Below, piece by piece: positions 9,878-19,824 of a DNA stretch of 59,456 nucleotides (position 1 is its first letter; the number at the start of each line of letters is the position of its first letter). The stretch comes from Campylobacterales bacterium (lineage in GTDB: Bacteria; Campylobacterota; Campylobacteria; Campylobacterales; Sulfurimonadaceae): positions 1 through 59,456 of the forward strand of contig JAPLGM010000019.1 in assembly GCA_026390165.1 (NCBI GenBank), read 5' to 3'. Below the pieces are notes generated by a model that was given only the letters and a program-made list of their open reading frames with translations, searched no databases and had not been told where the DNA came from. The position numbers were made by a program, and so were the translations under genes.

Positions 9878-11371
9878 ATGAAAAATATTACCACAGCCCT
9901 TATGTATCACGACCGAACGAAACATCGACACGAACGTTATGCCGCAAGTTTGGGCTATATGGATTGGGCGACTCAACCTAATCCATTCCGCCGTTACGAT
10001 AATGCCCCTCTTATCCCCCTCACCCACTCTGAGCATACACCCCACTATCATCTCCTTTTCCAACCTAATAGTCTCCCCGTTGCCCCCTTGTGTATCGAAT
10101 CACTCTCTCAACTATTGCGCTATTCTCTGGGACTTGCTGCGTGGAAAAGCCAAGGGGGGTCACGATGGGCACTTCGTTGCAACGCTTCCAGCGGTAATTT
10201 GCAGCCAACCGAATGTTATCTCATTGCCCCTCGTATCGAGGGGTTAAGCCCAAAAAAGACATTGAGCCATTATGCCCCTAGAGAACACGCCCTTGAACTG
10301 TTGCACACTTATGATGATACCTCCAACGATGGGAGTTTTATGGTGGCCCTCTCTTCGATTATCTGGAGAGAAGCGTGGAAATACGGCGAACGTTCATGGC
10401 GCTATTGCCAACTTGATGCAGGACACGCCTATGGCGCGATTAAAACCTCTGCGGCAATGCTGGGATGGAAATGTGAGCTTGTGAGTGTTGAGACAAAAGA
10501 GATTGCGGCTCTTTGCGGACTTGATCAGCTTGAGCGATTTAATAGCAGCGAATATGAAAGTCCCGATATGTTGATTAAAATTGCAACTGGATCATTTCCC
10601 CTCCCCCATACGCCGAATCTATTGAGTCATGCCAACACCCTTAGCCCCTCTCACCACGAATGGCCTATTTTAGAAATTATCGACGACGCGACACAAGGGC
10701 TCTATCCCCTCACAGTATCCCTAAACTCTCCTCGTACAATACCGCCACCGACTAAAAGTGCAGGGGAGATTATCCTCAAACGGCGAAGTGCCCAAGCGAT
10801 GGATGGATCCTCTATCACCCAAGAGCAGTTTCGCCAACTTCTCGATGCCTCAAAATTTTGTGATGAAACCAGCAGTGTTCACTTTATCCTATTCGTCCAC
10901 CGCGTTGAGGGATTAGAAAGTGGGCTATATGCCTTTGTCCGTCAATTAGACGAGTTAGAATCACTTAAAAATACAATGGAAGAGAGTTTTCTGTGGAAAG
11001 CGTGTAACAATGGTCTTTACGTGTTACGCAGGGGTGATTACCGTGCTATAAGCCAACGTATTTCGTGCAACCAAGAGATTGCCAAAGAGGGGGCGTTTAG
11101 TTTTGCAATGCTCACCTCCTTTGCTTCTGCTTTGGAGAAATATGGAGCGATAGGGTATAAAAACCTCTATCATCAATGCGGTACGATCGGACAGATGCTC
11201 TATCTCGAAGCAACTTCGCTTGGTCTCAGCGCGACGGGGATCGGATGTTTTTTAGACGATGAGTTTCATTCCCTTCTGGGATTACGCGATCAGCAGTTTC
11301 AGTCCCTCTACCATTTTACGATTGGACGCGCTATCGTCGATATGCGTATTACTACGGAGAGCGGATATTGA
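9878..11371 (+). CDS. SagB/ThcOx-type nitroreductase-family dehydrogenase
   Basis: About 497 residues. The N-terminal half has the SagB-type features (RYASSLGYMDW-like start, SRWALRCNASSGNLQPTECY) and the second half has a further nitroreductase fold segment (EIILKRRSAQAMDG, GQMLYLEATSLGLSATGIGCF). The double arrangement matches the SagB/ThcOx dehydrogenases that use FMN to oxidise azolines in peptide natural products, although stand-alone homologues of unknown role are common. No precursor peptide or YcaO partner is visible nearby. The ATG at 9878 is chosen because the homologous region begins there; an in-frame ATG at 9773 lies inside the preceding gene. Confidence 0.75.
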   Translation: MKNITTALMYHDRTKHRHERYAASLGYMDWATQPNPFRRYDNAPLIPLTHSEHTPHYHLLFQPNSLPVAPLCIESLSQLLRYSLGLAAWKSQGGSRWALRCNASSGNLQPTECYLIAPRIEGLSPKKTLSHYAPREHALELLHTYDDTSNDGSFMVALSSIIWREAWKYGERSWRYCQLDAGHAYGAIKTSAAMLGWKCELVSVETKEIAALCGLDQLERFNSSEYESPDMLIKIATGSFPLPHTPNLLSHANTLSPSHHEWPILEIIDDATQGLYPLTVSLNSPRTIPPPTKSAGEIILKRRSAQAMDGSSITQEQFRQLLDASKFCDETSSVHFILFVHRVEGLESGLYAFVRQLDELESLKNTMEESFLWKACNNGLYVLRRGDYRAISQRISCNQEIAKEGAFSFAMLTSFASALEKYGAIGYKNLYHQCGTIGQMLYLEATSLGLSATGIGCFLDDEFHSLLGLRDQQFQSLYHFTIGRAIVDMRITTESGY

Positions 11372-11947
11372 TTAGCGATTCTCCGCATCACTCAGCGTGA
11401 GACAAAGGATCACTTTTTTTCCCTGTTTCCCCAATAACTCTGCCGCTTCACTAAGGGTAGAGCCCGTCGTCACAATATCATCGACTAAAATCACCTCTTC
11501 CTCTTTAAACGGACTATAGATAAATTTTCGAGGATTTCCTATCCTCTCTTCGAGAGTTTTCCCCGCATATTTATACTCCTGCGTTGCCCTTATTTTTCCA
11601 TAATAGGGGGTGATATTATGCGATTGGAGAGAGCGATTTAACACTGCTGTATGAGAATATCCACTTTTGGAGTTATCATCGATCCCCAACGATGCCACCT
11701 TATTTTTATACTGCCACTCTCGTGAAAAAACGCTCAAAGAGTTCTTTGCCAAAATTTTATAAATATAAAACCCTATATCGGTATGTTTTGTCAGAAGCAA
11801 TGACTCGATAGCATCGTAGGGATAAAAAGAGTATACAGGGAGTGAGCCTAAAATGCTCCGCTTATGGAGACTTGGAGAGAGGAGATTTTTTTGACACGTG
11901 GTGCAGATATGCCAGAGAGTAAACCTCTCGCACATCAAACAACGCAT
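11372..11947 (-). CDS. comF: ComF-family phosphoribosyltransferase-like protein
   Basis: 191 residues. An N-terminal Cys cluster (MRCLMCERF then CTTCQKN) resembles the ComF zinc finger. The C-terminal half carries the PRPP-binding loop VILVDDIVTTGST. ComF proteins work in natural transformation, at the step of bringing single-stranded DNA into the cytoplasm. The gene starts one base after the stop of lepA and is convergent with the SagB-type gene. It is slightly short for the family but appears complete. Confidence 0.8.
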   Translation of the reverse strand: MRCLMCERFTLWHICTTCQKNLLSPSLHKRSILGSLPVYSFYPYDAIESLLLTKHTDIGFYIYKILAKNSLSVFSREWQYKNKVASLGIDDNSKSGYSHTAVLNRSLQSHNITPYYGKIRATQEYKYAGKTLEERIGNPRKFIYSPFKEEEVILVDDIVTTGSTLSEAAELLGKQGKKVILCLTLSDAENR

Positions 11948-11948
11948 T

Positions 11949-13739
11949 TTAGTCCATTTTCAAAACAGACATAAATGCCTCTTGTGGAAGCTGAACTCTT
12001 CCGATCGCTTTCATCCGTTTTTTACCCTCTTTTTGTTTATCGAGGAGTTTTCGTTTACGGGAAATATCCCCACCATAACATTTAGCAGTAACATTTTTAC
12101 CCATAGACTTAACGGTCTCACGAGCAATAACACGATTTCCGATAGAGGCTTGGATGGCGACTTCAAAAAGCTGTCTTGGGACAATCTCTTTCATATTCTT
12201 CACCAACGCACGTCCTCTGAAATCAGCAGAAGTACGAGGGACAATGACGCTGAGGGCATCCACAACTTCCCCAGCAACACGCACATCAAGCTTGACAAGA
12301 TCACCCTCCCGAAACTCGATCGGATCATAATCAAAACTGGCGTACCCTTTGGAAGTCGATTTGAGTTTATCATAAAAGTCCACAACAATCTCATTCATCG
12401 GCATTGAGTAAATCAACATAACCCGCGTCTCATTGAGATAATCCATCTTCTCTTGCATACCGCGCTTAGTCGTTAGCAATGTGATGACATTCCCCAAATA
12501 ATCACTAGGGGTAATCACAGTAGCACGAACGTAAGGCTCTTCAATCCGCTCAATAAATTGCGGCTCAGGAAGTTCGCTAGGATTTTGTACCTCGATCATC
12601 GTTCCATCGGTTTTATACACTTTATAGATAACCGATGGAGCTGTAGCGATCAAATCAAGATTAAATTCACGCTCCAGCCGCTCTTTGATAACCTCCATAT
12701 GAAGCATCCCCAAGAATCCGACACGAAATCCAAACCCAAGGGCAATCGACGTTTCAGGTTCATAACTTAAAGAGCTATCGTTAAGTCTAAGCTTATCAAG
12801 GGCATCACGCACCGCCTCAAACTCATCGGTATCAATAGGATAAAGTCCTGCGAAAACAAATGGCTTGGCAGGGGCGTACTCGGCTACAGGGTGCGCCGTT
12901 GGATTTTTTGCATCAGTGATGGTATCGCCTACGCGGATACTTCCGACATCTTTAACCCCAAGGACGACAATCCCTATCTCTCCCGCTTTGATCGTTTGCG
13001 TTTTTTTACGATGAAGAGGGTGTGGATACATAAGATCAAGGACTTGATGATTTTCATCGTTGTGCATGAGCTTAATCATCTGATTCATCTTAATCTCGCC
13101 ATCAAAGACACGAACAAGTGCCATTGCCCCTTGATAGGCATCAAACCACGAATCATAAATAATCGCCTTGGTCGTCGCATTTTTATCACCCGATGGAGCA
13201 GGAATACGCTCAACAATCGCATCAATAAGCTCACGGATACCTACTCCCGTTTTTGCCGAAATCAACAACGCATCGGTCGCATCAATCCCGATGGTCGCTT
13301 CTATCTCTTCGGCAACACGCTCAGGCTCGGCAGAGGGGAGATCAATTTTATTAATAACGGGGATAAGGGTAAGATTATTCTCCATTGCCAAATAGACATT
13401 GGCAATCGTTTGTGCCTCCACCCCTTGCGCCGCATCAACGATCAGAAGTGCCCCATCGCTTGAAGCCAGTGATTTGGAGACTTCATAACTAAAATCGACG
13501 TGACCGGGAGTGTCAATTAGATTAAGCACATAATGTTTGCCATCTTTGACATAATCCAAACGGACACTTTGAGCTTTGATGGTAATCCCACGCTCTTGCT
13601 CGATGTCCATCGTGTCCATCATCTGCTTACCAAGCTCACGCTCCGTGACAGAGCCACACTCTTGAATAATCCGATCCGCGAGGGTACTCTTGCCGTGGTC
13701 GATGTGGGCGATGATTGAAAAGTTACGTATGTTATCCAT
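11949..13739 (-). CDS. lepA: elongation factor 4 (LepA) GTPase
   Basis: 596 residues, full length. G-domain motifs are clear: [10 protein letters not shown] (G1), DTPGHVDF (G3) and NKIDLPSA (G4), followed by the EF-G-like domains and the LepA-specific C-terminus ending in [17 protein letters not shown]. LepA acts on ribosomes during elongation or initiation under stress. It is followed immediately by comF on the same strand. Confidence 0.97.
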   Translation of the reverse strand: MDNIRNFSIIAHIDHGKSTLADRIIQECGSVTERELGKQMMDTMDIEQERGITIKAQSVRLDYVKDGKHYVLNLIDTPGHVDFSYEVSKSLASSDGALLIVDAAQGVEAQTIANVYLAMENNLTLIPVINKIDLPSAEPERVAEEIEATIGIDATDALLISAKTGVGIRELIDAIVERIPAPSGDKNATTKAIIYDSWFDAYQGAMALVRVFDGEIKMNQMIKLMHNDENHQVLDLMYPHPLHRKKTQTIKAGEIGIVVLGVKDVGSIRVGDTITDAKNPTAHPVAEYAPAKPFVFAGLYPIDTDEFEAVRDALDKLRLNDSSLSYEPETSIALGFGFRVGFLGMLHMEVIKERLEREFNLDLIATAPSVIYKVYKTDGTMIEVQNPSELPEPQFIERIEEPYVRATVITPSDYLGNVITLLTTKRGMQEKMDYLNETRVMLIYSMPMNEIVVDFYDKLKSTSKGYASFDYDPIEFREGDLVKLDVRVAGEVVDALSVIVPRTSADFRGRALVKNMKEIVPRQLFEVAIQASIGNRVIARETVKSMGKNVTAKCYGGDISRKRKLLDKQKEGKKRMKAIGRVQLPQEAFMSVLKMD

Positions 13740-13817
13740 TAGGTTCAGTACTCATTATGATTTAATTGATGAAATTATAGCAGAGAGTTGCTTAGGAGGG
13801 ATGAGACCTAAATGATC

Positions 13818-14078
13818 TCAGTGACGTTCGTACCGTTTTCGCAATAATGCAGAGAGAATTGCGATACCCACAATGGCGGCACTGTATTCAGTGAGAACTC
13901 CGCGAAAATAGTATTCAATCCCCAAATAAACAAACATAGCGATGACAGGGGCTTCCCACATTACAACACTGAGAACAAATCCCCCTGCAACTGCCAAAAT
14001 AACATTTGTTTCAAACCTTAAAATACCAAAACCAGCAACTATACCAGCAACAATACCAAGAAGAAATTGGGGGGACAT
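13818..14078 (-). CDS. small membrane protein of unknown function
   Basis: About 86 residues with two or three hydrophobic segments (FLLGIVAGIVAGFGIL, VILAVAGGFVLSVVMW, AAIVGIAILSALL) and a basic C-terminus. No family recognised. The start at 14078 is chosen because AGGAGC lies six bases upstream; an upstream ATG at 14102 adds only eight residues. It lies between prs and lepA on the same strand. Confidence 0.6.
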   Translation of the reverse strand: MSPQFLLGIVAGIVAGFGILRFETNVILAVAGGFVLSVVMWEAPVIAMFVYLGIEYYFRGVLTEYSAAIVGIAILSALLRKRYERH

Positions 14079-14157
14079 TTTTAAGCTCCTATTATCACAC
14101 AAATTTACTGTGCTTCTTCCTATTCACAAAGAATAGAAACAGGGGGGAAACACATCG

Positions 14158-15087
14158 TTAACTAAAGAGAGAATTGACACTCTCATTATGGTAAACACGT
14201 CGGATTACTTCAGCAAACAACGGAGCAACGCTAAGTACTTTAATTTTATCGCTTTGACCGCTCAGTACCAGCGTATTGGAAATAACCAGTTCGTCAAGTT
14301 CACCGTTGTTAAGATTTTCGTAAGCATTACCACTAAGAACACCATGGGTTGCACACGCCATTACCGATGTTGCACCACGCTTTTTGAGCGCTGAAGCTGC
14401 TTTAACCATTGTTCCAGCGGTATCAACCATATCGTCAATCATAATAATATCTTTACCAGCGACATCACCGATGATATTCATCACTTCCGATTCATTCGCT
14501 TTTTCGCGACGCTTATCGACGATAACCATCTCAAGCCCCAATTTTTCAGCGAAGTAACGAGCACGGGCAACCCCCCCAATATCAGGAGAGGCAATAACAG
14601 GGTTGGCAAGATTTTTAGCCCGAATATACTCTTCAAAAATAATTGCCCCATAGAGGTTATCAACTGGGATATCAAAGAATCCTTGAATTTGACCTGCATG
14701 CAAGTCGATTGTCACAACACGGTCAATCCCAGCGGTCTCAAACATATCAGCAACCAATTTCGCCGTAATAGGGACACGTGGAGCTGCTTTTCGATCTTGA
14801 CGTGCGTATCCGAAATAAGGAACAACGGCGGTAATAGAACTCGCAGAACTACGACGAAGAGCATCCGTCATAATTAGCAACTCCATCAAATTGTCATTGC
14901 TGGGGGCACCTGTGCTTTGGATGATAAATACATCACGGCCACGAACACTCTCTGAGATTTGAACGTTAATCTCACCATCACTAAAACGTTTAATTTCCGC
15001 TTTTGAGAGGGGAACACCGAGAGTTTTGCACACTTCCATAGAAAATGCATTGCACGCTGAACCGCTAAAAATTTTGTATCCACGCAT
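14158..15087 (-). CDS. prs: ribose-phosphate pyrophosphokinase
   Basis: 309 residues, the usual length. Makes PRPP from ribose 5-phosphate and ATP for nucleotide, histidine and tryptophan synthesis. Visible motifs are the flexible-loop region YFGYARQDRK, the DLHAGQIQGFF block and the PRPP-binding loop MIDDMVDTAGTM. It stands in the same leftward run as argJ and lepA but with spacers of about 80 bases on both sides. Confidence 0.97.
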   Translation of the reverse strand: MRGYKIFSGSACNAFSMEVCKTLGVPLSKAEIKRFSDGEINVQISESVRGRDVFIIQSTGAPSNDNLMELLIMTDALRRSSASSITAVVPYFGYARQDRKAAPRVPITAKLVADMFETAGIDRVVTIDLHAGQIQGFFDIPVDNLYGAIIFEEYIRAKNLANPVIASPDIGGVARARYFAEKLGLEMVIVDKRREKANESEVMNIIGDVAGKDIIMIDDMVDTAGTMVKAASALKKRGATSVMACATHGVLSGNAYENLNNGELDELVISNTLVLSGQSDKIKVLSVAPLFAEVIRRVYHNESVNSLFS

Positions 15088-15168
15088 GGGTCATCCTAGT
15101 ACCAAAATATAATTGCGAAAGTATAACAAGAACTCACTTAGCGGTTGCTAATAATAAAAATAAAAAAT

Positions 15169-16356
15169 CTACGTACGATAATCGGCATTTATTTTGACGT
15201 ACTCATGCCCCAAATCACATCCGTATGCGATAAATTCACCAGAACCTTGTCCAATATCACAATGGATCATAAAAGCTGGTTTTTGCATAACCGCCGCCGC
15301 AAACGGTTCAAGCTCAGCATTAAACAATAGCTCACCTTGACGATAGACACACACCTCATCAAACCAAATGCTCAGGGTTGCCTCATCGCACATCATACCG
15401 CTTGCCCCAACCGTTGATGCGATGCGCCCCCAGTTGGGATCTTCACCAAAAAGAGCCGTTTTGACAAGAAGTGAATTACTCAATGCTTTGGCAACAATTT
15501 CCGCCTCTATATCATTCAATGCACCCGTAATCTTATAGGTAACTAGTTTTGTTGCCCCCTCTCCATCACGCACCATCTCTTTGGCTAAAAAGAGCATTAT
15601 CTTTTCCAACGCCTCTTTAAATGCTTTTGCCTCAAATACACCGCTTTTTCCGTTTGCCATGACCAACACGGTATCGTTTGTCGAGGTGTCCCCATCAACG
15701 CTCGCCGCATTAAATGTCGTATGGACACATTCGTCCAAAAGCGTTTGCATCGTCACTTTATCGACGGCAGCATCGGTTGTAATAAAACATAGCATTGTTG
15801 CCATCGCAGGGTTAATCATCCCTGCCCCCTTCGCCATTGCCCCAATACGAAACGATCTCCCATCTTCAAGAACGACCTCGTAGGCGATCCGTTTACTAAA
15901 GGTATCGGTTGTCATAATCGCTTCCGAAGCAGCCACCCCATCACGACGGTTAAGATCAAAATTCATCGCCCCTTGGACTATCTTCACTTTGGGAAGACGC
16001 ACACCGATCACTCCAGTAGAACTCATCACGGGATTTTGAATCTGAGGAAACTGATTTTGAAGCGTATGCAATACTTCATTAATATCCTCTATCCCTGCTC
16101 TTCCTGTCATTGCATTTGCATTTTTGGCATTTATAAGGACAAAATTCCCTTCAAAATCACCTTGTTCACGAAAGTGTCGAATCGGGGCGGCGGTCATTTT
16201 ATTGGTAGTAAAAACAGAGGCATTGACACAAAGAGCGTCCGAATAGATAAAAGCGAGATCTTTTGCTCCTTCTTTTTTCAGTCCAATAGCAATCCCATCG
16301 GCATAAAAACCTGATGCAGCACACACTCCACCCTCAACCATTGTTAATATAGCCAT
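15169..16356 (-). CDS. argJ: bifunctional ornithine acetyltransferase / N-acetylglutamate synthase
   Basis: About 395 residues. ArgJ recycles the acetyl group in arginine synthesis and is made as a precursor that cleaves itself before a threonine. The cleavage region is seen as KGAGMINPAMATMLCFITTDA, with the Thr of MAT-ML expected to be the new N-terminal nucleophile. The start is set at the ATG at 16356, which has GGAG at a good distance; a TTG four codons upstream overlaps that ribosome site. Whether it is mono- or bifunctional cannot be told from sequence. Confidence 0.95.
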   Translation of the reverse strand: MAILTMVEGGVCAASGFYADGIAIGLKKEGAKDLAFIYSDALCVNASVFTTNKMTAAPIRHFREQGDFEGNFVLINAKNANAMTGRAGIEDINEVLHTLQNQFPQIQNPVMSSTGVIGVRLPKVKIVQGAMNFDLNRRDGVAASEAIMTTDTFSKRIAYEVVLEDGRSFRIGAMAKGAGMINPAMATMLCFITTDAAVDKVTMQTLLDECVHTTFNAASVDGDTSTNDTVLVMANGKSGVFEAKAFKEALEKIMLFLAKEMVRDGEGATKLVTYKITGALNDIEAEIVAKALSNSLLVKTALFGEDPNWGRIASTVGASGMMCDEATLSIWFDEVCVYRQGELLFNAELEPFAAAVMQKPAFMIHCDIGQGSGEFIAYGCDLGHEYVKINADYRT

Positions 16357-16479
16357 AAAAGTCTCCAAAAAATAAAGTGCACTATTATAAAGTTAAGAAG
16401 ATTAAAACAAAAGTAGAGGAAGCTAAAAAGAATAAAATCGGGAAAGATCCCGAGATTGCGAAAGACTAGAGGGGGAAGG

Positions 16480-16668
16480 TTACGAATCTTTTTTAAGTGT
16501 ACGAAGCTCAGAAGCAGCGATACGAAGTTTTTTCGTTGTACCATCTTCAAGGGTAACACGTACCGTACGAAGATTTGGCAAAAAACGACGTTTAGTTCTG
16601 TTCTTTGCGTGAGAAACATTGTTCCCGCTCATTGGGCCTTTACCGCTAATAGCACATTTTCTTGCCAT
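16480..16668 (-). CDS. rpmB: 50S ribosomal protein L28
   Basis: 62 residues with the L28 start [21 protein letters not shown] and the basic C-terminus. The first CxxC half-motif of zinc-binding L28 is reduced to a single Cys, so this is the zinc-free type. Preceded by a GGAG-type ribosome site (fwd ctcc at 16676-16679). Confidence 0.96.
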   Translation of the reverse strand: MARKCAISGKGPMSGNNVSHAKNRTKRRFLPNLRTVRVTLEDGTTKKLRIAASELRTLKKDS

Positions 16669-16814
16669 TTTGGGGCTCCTTGCGTAAATTTAAGTTGCGC
16701 ATTTTATCTCAATAAACCCAAAGTTTACCTTAAGCAATAGCCCCTCTTTCCCCTAAAGTTATCTTTAACGAACACCATACTACAATAAAAAAAAATATTG
16801 GATATTGTACCATT

Positions 16815-17609
16815 GTGATTACCCCTGAAGACGTAGCATTTTATATTAAGAACATTCCACCAGCTCCTAGTGTCGTGCGTCAAGCATTGAATTTTGTACG
16901 AGAGGGGGATCTTATTAAAGCTGCCAAATGCGCGCAAGAAGATCTCCCTTTGCGCCTTTATCTCAAAACATTGGTCAATCGCCCTATATACGGATTTAAA
17001 AATGAGGTCTCTGATATAGGACAGATTTTTGGGATTTTAGGGGTTGCTGCCACACAACAAGTTCTCTATAATTATCTCCTAAGTCTATTGACGCCCAAGA
17101 AATGGGAACTTTTCACCCTTACAAATCACCAGTTTTATGATTTACAAGCTTCTCTTAGTAAGCAATGGGAAAATATCCTTATTCATCTTAATATCAAGGA
17201 TAAAGAGGTTTACAGTGCTATATCGCTTATTCCGGCTACGATAATTGTCTGTAATGCCCTCTTCGCCTCGAAAAAAAGGGAAGTGGAGCAACTGCGAAGC
17301 GTCAAAGCACTCGACTATAATACGATCTTAAAACGGCTAAGTGGCTACGATCTCTTTGATCTTGCTGCTGAGATTGGTCAGATGTGGGATATGAGCGATA
17401 AAACTATTGCTTTGATCCGTTCTGCTTCTGGAACCGTCAGTGATCTCGTAGGAGAGCAAAAAGTGCTAGCCCAATGGATACATCTCCTCCTTTTTTATGT
17501 GTTTTCACAAAGTACCTATGTCAGTGCGGGTCTCAATGAATTTATCGACTTTCAAATTGATTTTGTAGATGACATTTATGACTCTTTTTCTAGGGTGGTA
17601 CAGCAATAA
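16815..17609 (+). CDS. HDOD-domain signalling protein
   Basis: 264 residues. The layout resembles HDOD domains (an HD-like fold without the metal ligands), with an early IPPAPSVVRQALNFVREG segment and LGVAATQQVLYNYLLSLL. HDOD proteins in this phylum are linked to c-di-GMP or chemotaxis signalling, but no output is evident here. It begins with GTG, with no strong ribosome site, and overlaps the start of the STAS-CheX gene by one base (TAATG). First gene of the plus-strand signalling run. Confidence 0.7.
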   Translation: MITPEDVAFYIKNIPPAPSVVRQALNFVREGDLIKAAKCAQEDLPLRLYLKTLVNRPIYGFKNEVSDIGQIFGILGVAATQQVLYNYLLSLLTPKKWELFTLTNHQFYDLQASLSKQWENILIHLNIKDKEVYSAISLIPATIIVCNALFASKKREVEQLRSVKALDYNTILKRLSGYDLFDLAAEIGQMWDMSDKTIALIRSASGTVSDLVGEQKVLAQWIHLLLFYVFSQSTYVSAGLNEFIDFQIDFVDDIYDSFSRVVQQ

Positions 17610-19003
17610 TGAGAGCCGTAGTCAAAGGGCGTATTGGTATTTTCCATTTACAAGGGTTCCTTGATGGGAACAATGCCCCCTCATTTTTAACCCTCGACGA
17701 TATAAAAGCGACCGAAGCACTCAATATTGATATGCTTTTGGTTTCACTGAAGAAAGTAATTTTTTTCAATAAAAATGGATTGGATGTTTTTGTAAAACTT
17801 CTGACTAGTATACGTAACAGCAAGCATATTACCGTTGGATTCTGCGATTATGACCACAAAAAATTTCAGGCGATCAACATCTTTTATAAGAATGAGATCG
17901 ATTTTTCCCTCTTTAAAAGTGAGAAAATAGCAGAACTCTTTGTTTCCAGTAATAAAAGTGATCCAAAAACGCTCCTTTTATACAATGAGGATCCCTCCCA
18001 ACGTTCTGCCATGGCGATCGAACTGTTTGATTACGGACATAATCCCATTATTGCCCAAAGCTTTGCTGAGTTTGAAACCAAAAAGAAAACACCCGATCTT
18101 TATTATGCCATTGTTGAAGATACCCAATTGGGGTATTTTGGGCAAAAAATAGCAACGCGAGTAACAGGTAATGCTATCATCTATACGGTTTCCAATTTCC
18201 TCGATGCAGAGATTGGAAATACTTTTAATATTGCTTACCACACCAATTCACTCAATGTTGGCTTCCGCCTCTTTATTTTCGACGCCTATAAAGTGGTCTC
18301 GATGAATATCCATGCCCTCAACTTTTTCACAAAACTCGCCAGTTCTGCGGCTGAATACAATGCCGCCATCTGCTTTGTCGGATTTAGCTTTGAGAAAACA
18401 CCCGAAACATTTAAAAATGATCTTGAAGATGCAGGGATCATGTTCTTTAATACGATGGATGATATTCTCAAAAATAAAGAGCTATTGCAAGAGCTTGGCG
18501 GCGGTGGAGGAGCAACAGTCAAACAAAATCGTGTCCTTAATAAAGGACTGATTAATGAACTCTCCCATTTTATTGACGCCACCGTCTCTACCCTCAATAT
18601 GATGACCAATGCTCAGGCAACAAAAAATTCCGTTAATATTCAATCCCTTACGATTGCCAATCCAGCCGATCAATTTGCCAGTTCTATCGGTTTTTACGGC
18701 GATATAGATGGACTTATTATCCTAATTTTCCCCAAAACAATTGCCAAAAAAGCGTGTGAACTTCTGATTGGAGAAGGGAATGTAACGGATGAAGAGATTC
18801 TCGATTCCCTTGCTGAATTTGTCAATATTATCGGAGGACGTGCCAAGGTACTTCTCTCTGAAAATAAACGACGTCTCGATATTACTCTGCCACGTACCTA
18901 TTCTGATATGAATACCCTTATGGAAATAGCCCAAAACAAAAAAGGGGTCCAAGTGGATTTGAGTTTTGAAGGGCAAAATTTCATCTTCTTTTTGACGCGG
19001 TAA
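17609..19003 (+). CDS. STAS / degenerate receiver / CheX-like fusion protein
   Basis: 464 residues. About 1-110 resemble a STAS domain (GIFHLQGFLDGNNAPSFL). About 115-200 look receiver-like (TLLLYNEDPSQRSAMAIEL) but have no obvious phospho-acceptor block. About 210-300 are a second STAS-like segment. After a GGGGG linker, the last 150 residues are CheX/CheC-like, with the SLAEFVNIIGGRAK motif that carries the catalytic Glu and Asn of CheC-type CheY-P phosphatases. This suggests a multi-domain scaffold that dephosphorylates a receiver, possibly the CheY at 22475. Domain boundaries are by eye. Confidence 0.65.
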   Translation: MRAVVKGRIGIFHLQGFLDGNNAPSFLTLDDIKATEALNIDMLLVSLKKVIFFNKNGLDVFVKLLTSIRNSKHITVGFCDYDHKKFQAINIFYKNEIDFSLFKSEKIAELFVSSNKSDPKTLLLYNEDPSQRSAMAIELFDYGHNPIIAQSFAEFETKKKTPDLYYAIVEDTQLGYFGQKIATRVTGNAIIYTVSNFLDAEIGNTFNIAYHTNSLNVGFRLFIFDAYKVVSMNIHALNFFTKLASSAAEYNAAICFVGFSFEKTPETFKNDLEDAGIMFFNTMDDILKNKELLQELGGGGGATVKQNRVLNKGLINELSHFIDATVSTLNMMTNAQATKNSVNIQSLTIANPADQFASSIGFYGDIDGLIILIFPKTIAKKACELLIGEGNVTDEEILDSLAEFVNIIGGRAKVLLSENKRRLDITLPRTYSDMNTLMEIAQNKKGVQVDLSFEGQNFIFFLTR

Positions 19004-19062
19004 TACTCTTCTCATTCTACATCTTGTTTGGATATGTTGTAAAGTATTGATGACAATTAGGG

Positions 19063-19068
19063 TACAAT
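19063..19068 (+). promoter_or_regulatory. -10 box placing the start at the CHAD-gene ATG
   Basis: TACAAT ends six bases before the ATG at 19075, and no Shine-Dalgarno lies in between. If this is the -10, transcription starts at or next to the ATG and the mRNA is leaderless. Confidence 0.35.
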
Positions 19069-19074
19069 GTTTGT

Positions 19075-19821
19075 ATGAAACATTCACCCCTAACGAAGTA
19101 TTTTCTTTATCATATTCTTGATGCAGCTTTCTCGTTGCGTCAAGAATATGATGAAGAAAATTTGGAGCATCTTCATACTTTTCGTGTATCCCTGCGCCTT
19201 GTTCGGTCACTCTTTTTACTTTATATCCCTGATTCAACTCTTTTTCCGACACCCCTTAAAGCCTTTCTCAAAGCGACCAATCTTTTACGTGACTTGGATG
19301 TTCTCCTCCTCTCACTCCATCAAAAATCATCCCAAAAAATCGTCAAACAACTCATCTCTTTTCGAAATGAACGTTATAAGTCTCTTTTCACCAATGCATC
19401 AAAAATTCAAAATCTCAAAGCCCTTGATGAATTGTACGATTGTATCGCTAACCTTAATCCAATTTTTACAAATGACTATCTGATTCAAACAGCCGACAAA
19501 CATTATGAGGAGAGTTTAAACGCGTATGTCACCCTTGCGCCATCTGCATCCCCAAAAGAGTTGCATAAACTGCGTATCCGTTTTAAAATATCCCGTTATG
19601 CCTTTGATTTTTTAAACGATAGCGGTTTGAAAAAGACCACTAAAAAACTTGAAGAGTCCAAAGAGTTGCAAGATAAACTAGGAGAGATACACGACCTCTA
19701 TAATCAGGTAAAATTACTGAAAATACTTCAAAAAGAATCAAAAGGGCTTAAAAAGCTTATCGTAGCGCGAAAAAAAGAGTTTAAACGCTCAATAAACGCC
19801 CTTACGATGTCCAAAAGGTAG
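19075..19821 (+). CDS. CHAD-domain protein
   Basis: 248 residues, all helical, with the conserved His/Arg/Lys pattern of CHAD domains: HTFRVSLRLVRSLF in the N-terminal half and LHKLRIRFKISRYAFDF in the second. CHAD domains bind polyphosphate and are often near polyphosphate or CYTH genes, none of which is seen here. No ribosome site precedes the ATG and a -10 lies directly upstream, so translation may be leaderless. It ends three bases before the CheA-like kinase gene and is probably co-transcribed with it. Confidence 0.8.
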   Translation: MKHSPLTKYFLYHILDAAFSLRQEYDEENLEHLHTFRVSLRLVRSLFLLYIPDSTLFPTPLKAFLKATNLLRDLDVLLLSLHQKSSQKIVKQLISFRNERYKSLFTNASKIQNLKALDELYDCIANLNPIFTNDYLIQTADKHYEESLNAYVTLAPSASPKELHKLRIRFKISRYAFDFLNDSGLKKTTKKLEESKELQDKLGEIHDLYNQVKLLKILQKESKGLKKLIVARKKEFKRSINALTMSKR

Positions 19822-19824
19822 AAA

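Noticed and set aside
12891-13463. 190-codon ORF antisense to lepA
   Set aside because: Lies wholly inside lepA on the opposite strand; composition is that of a mirror frame.
15973-16314. 113-codon ORF antisense to argJ
   Set aside because: Mirror frame within argJ, no ribosome site.
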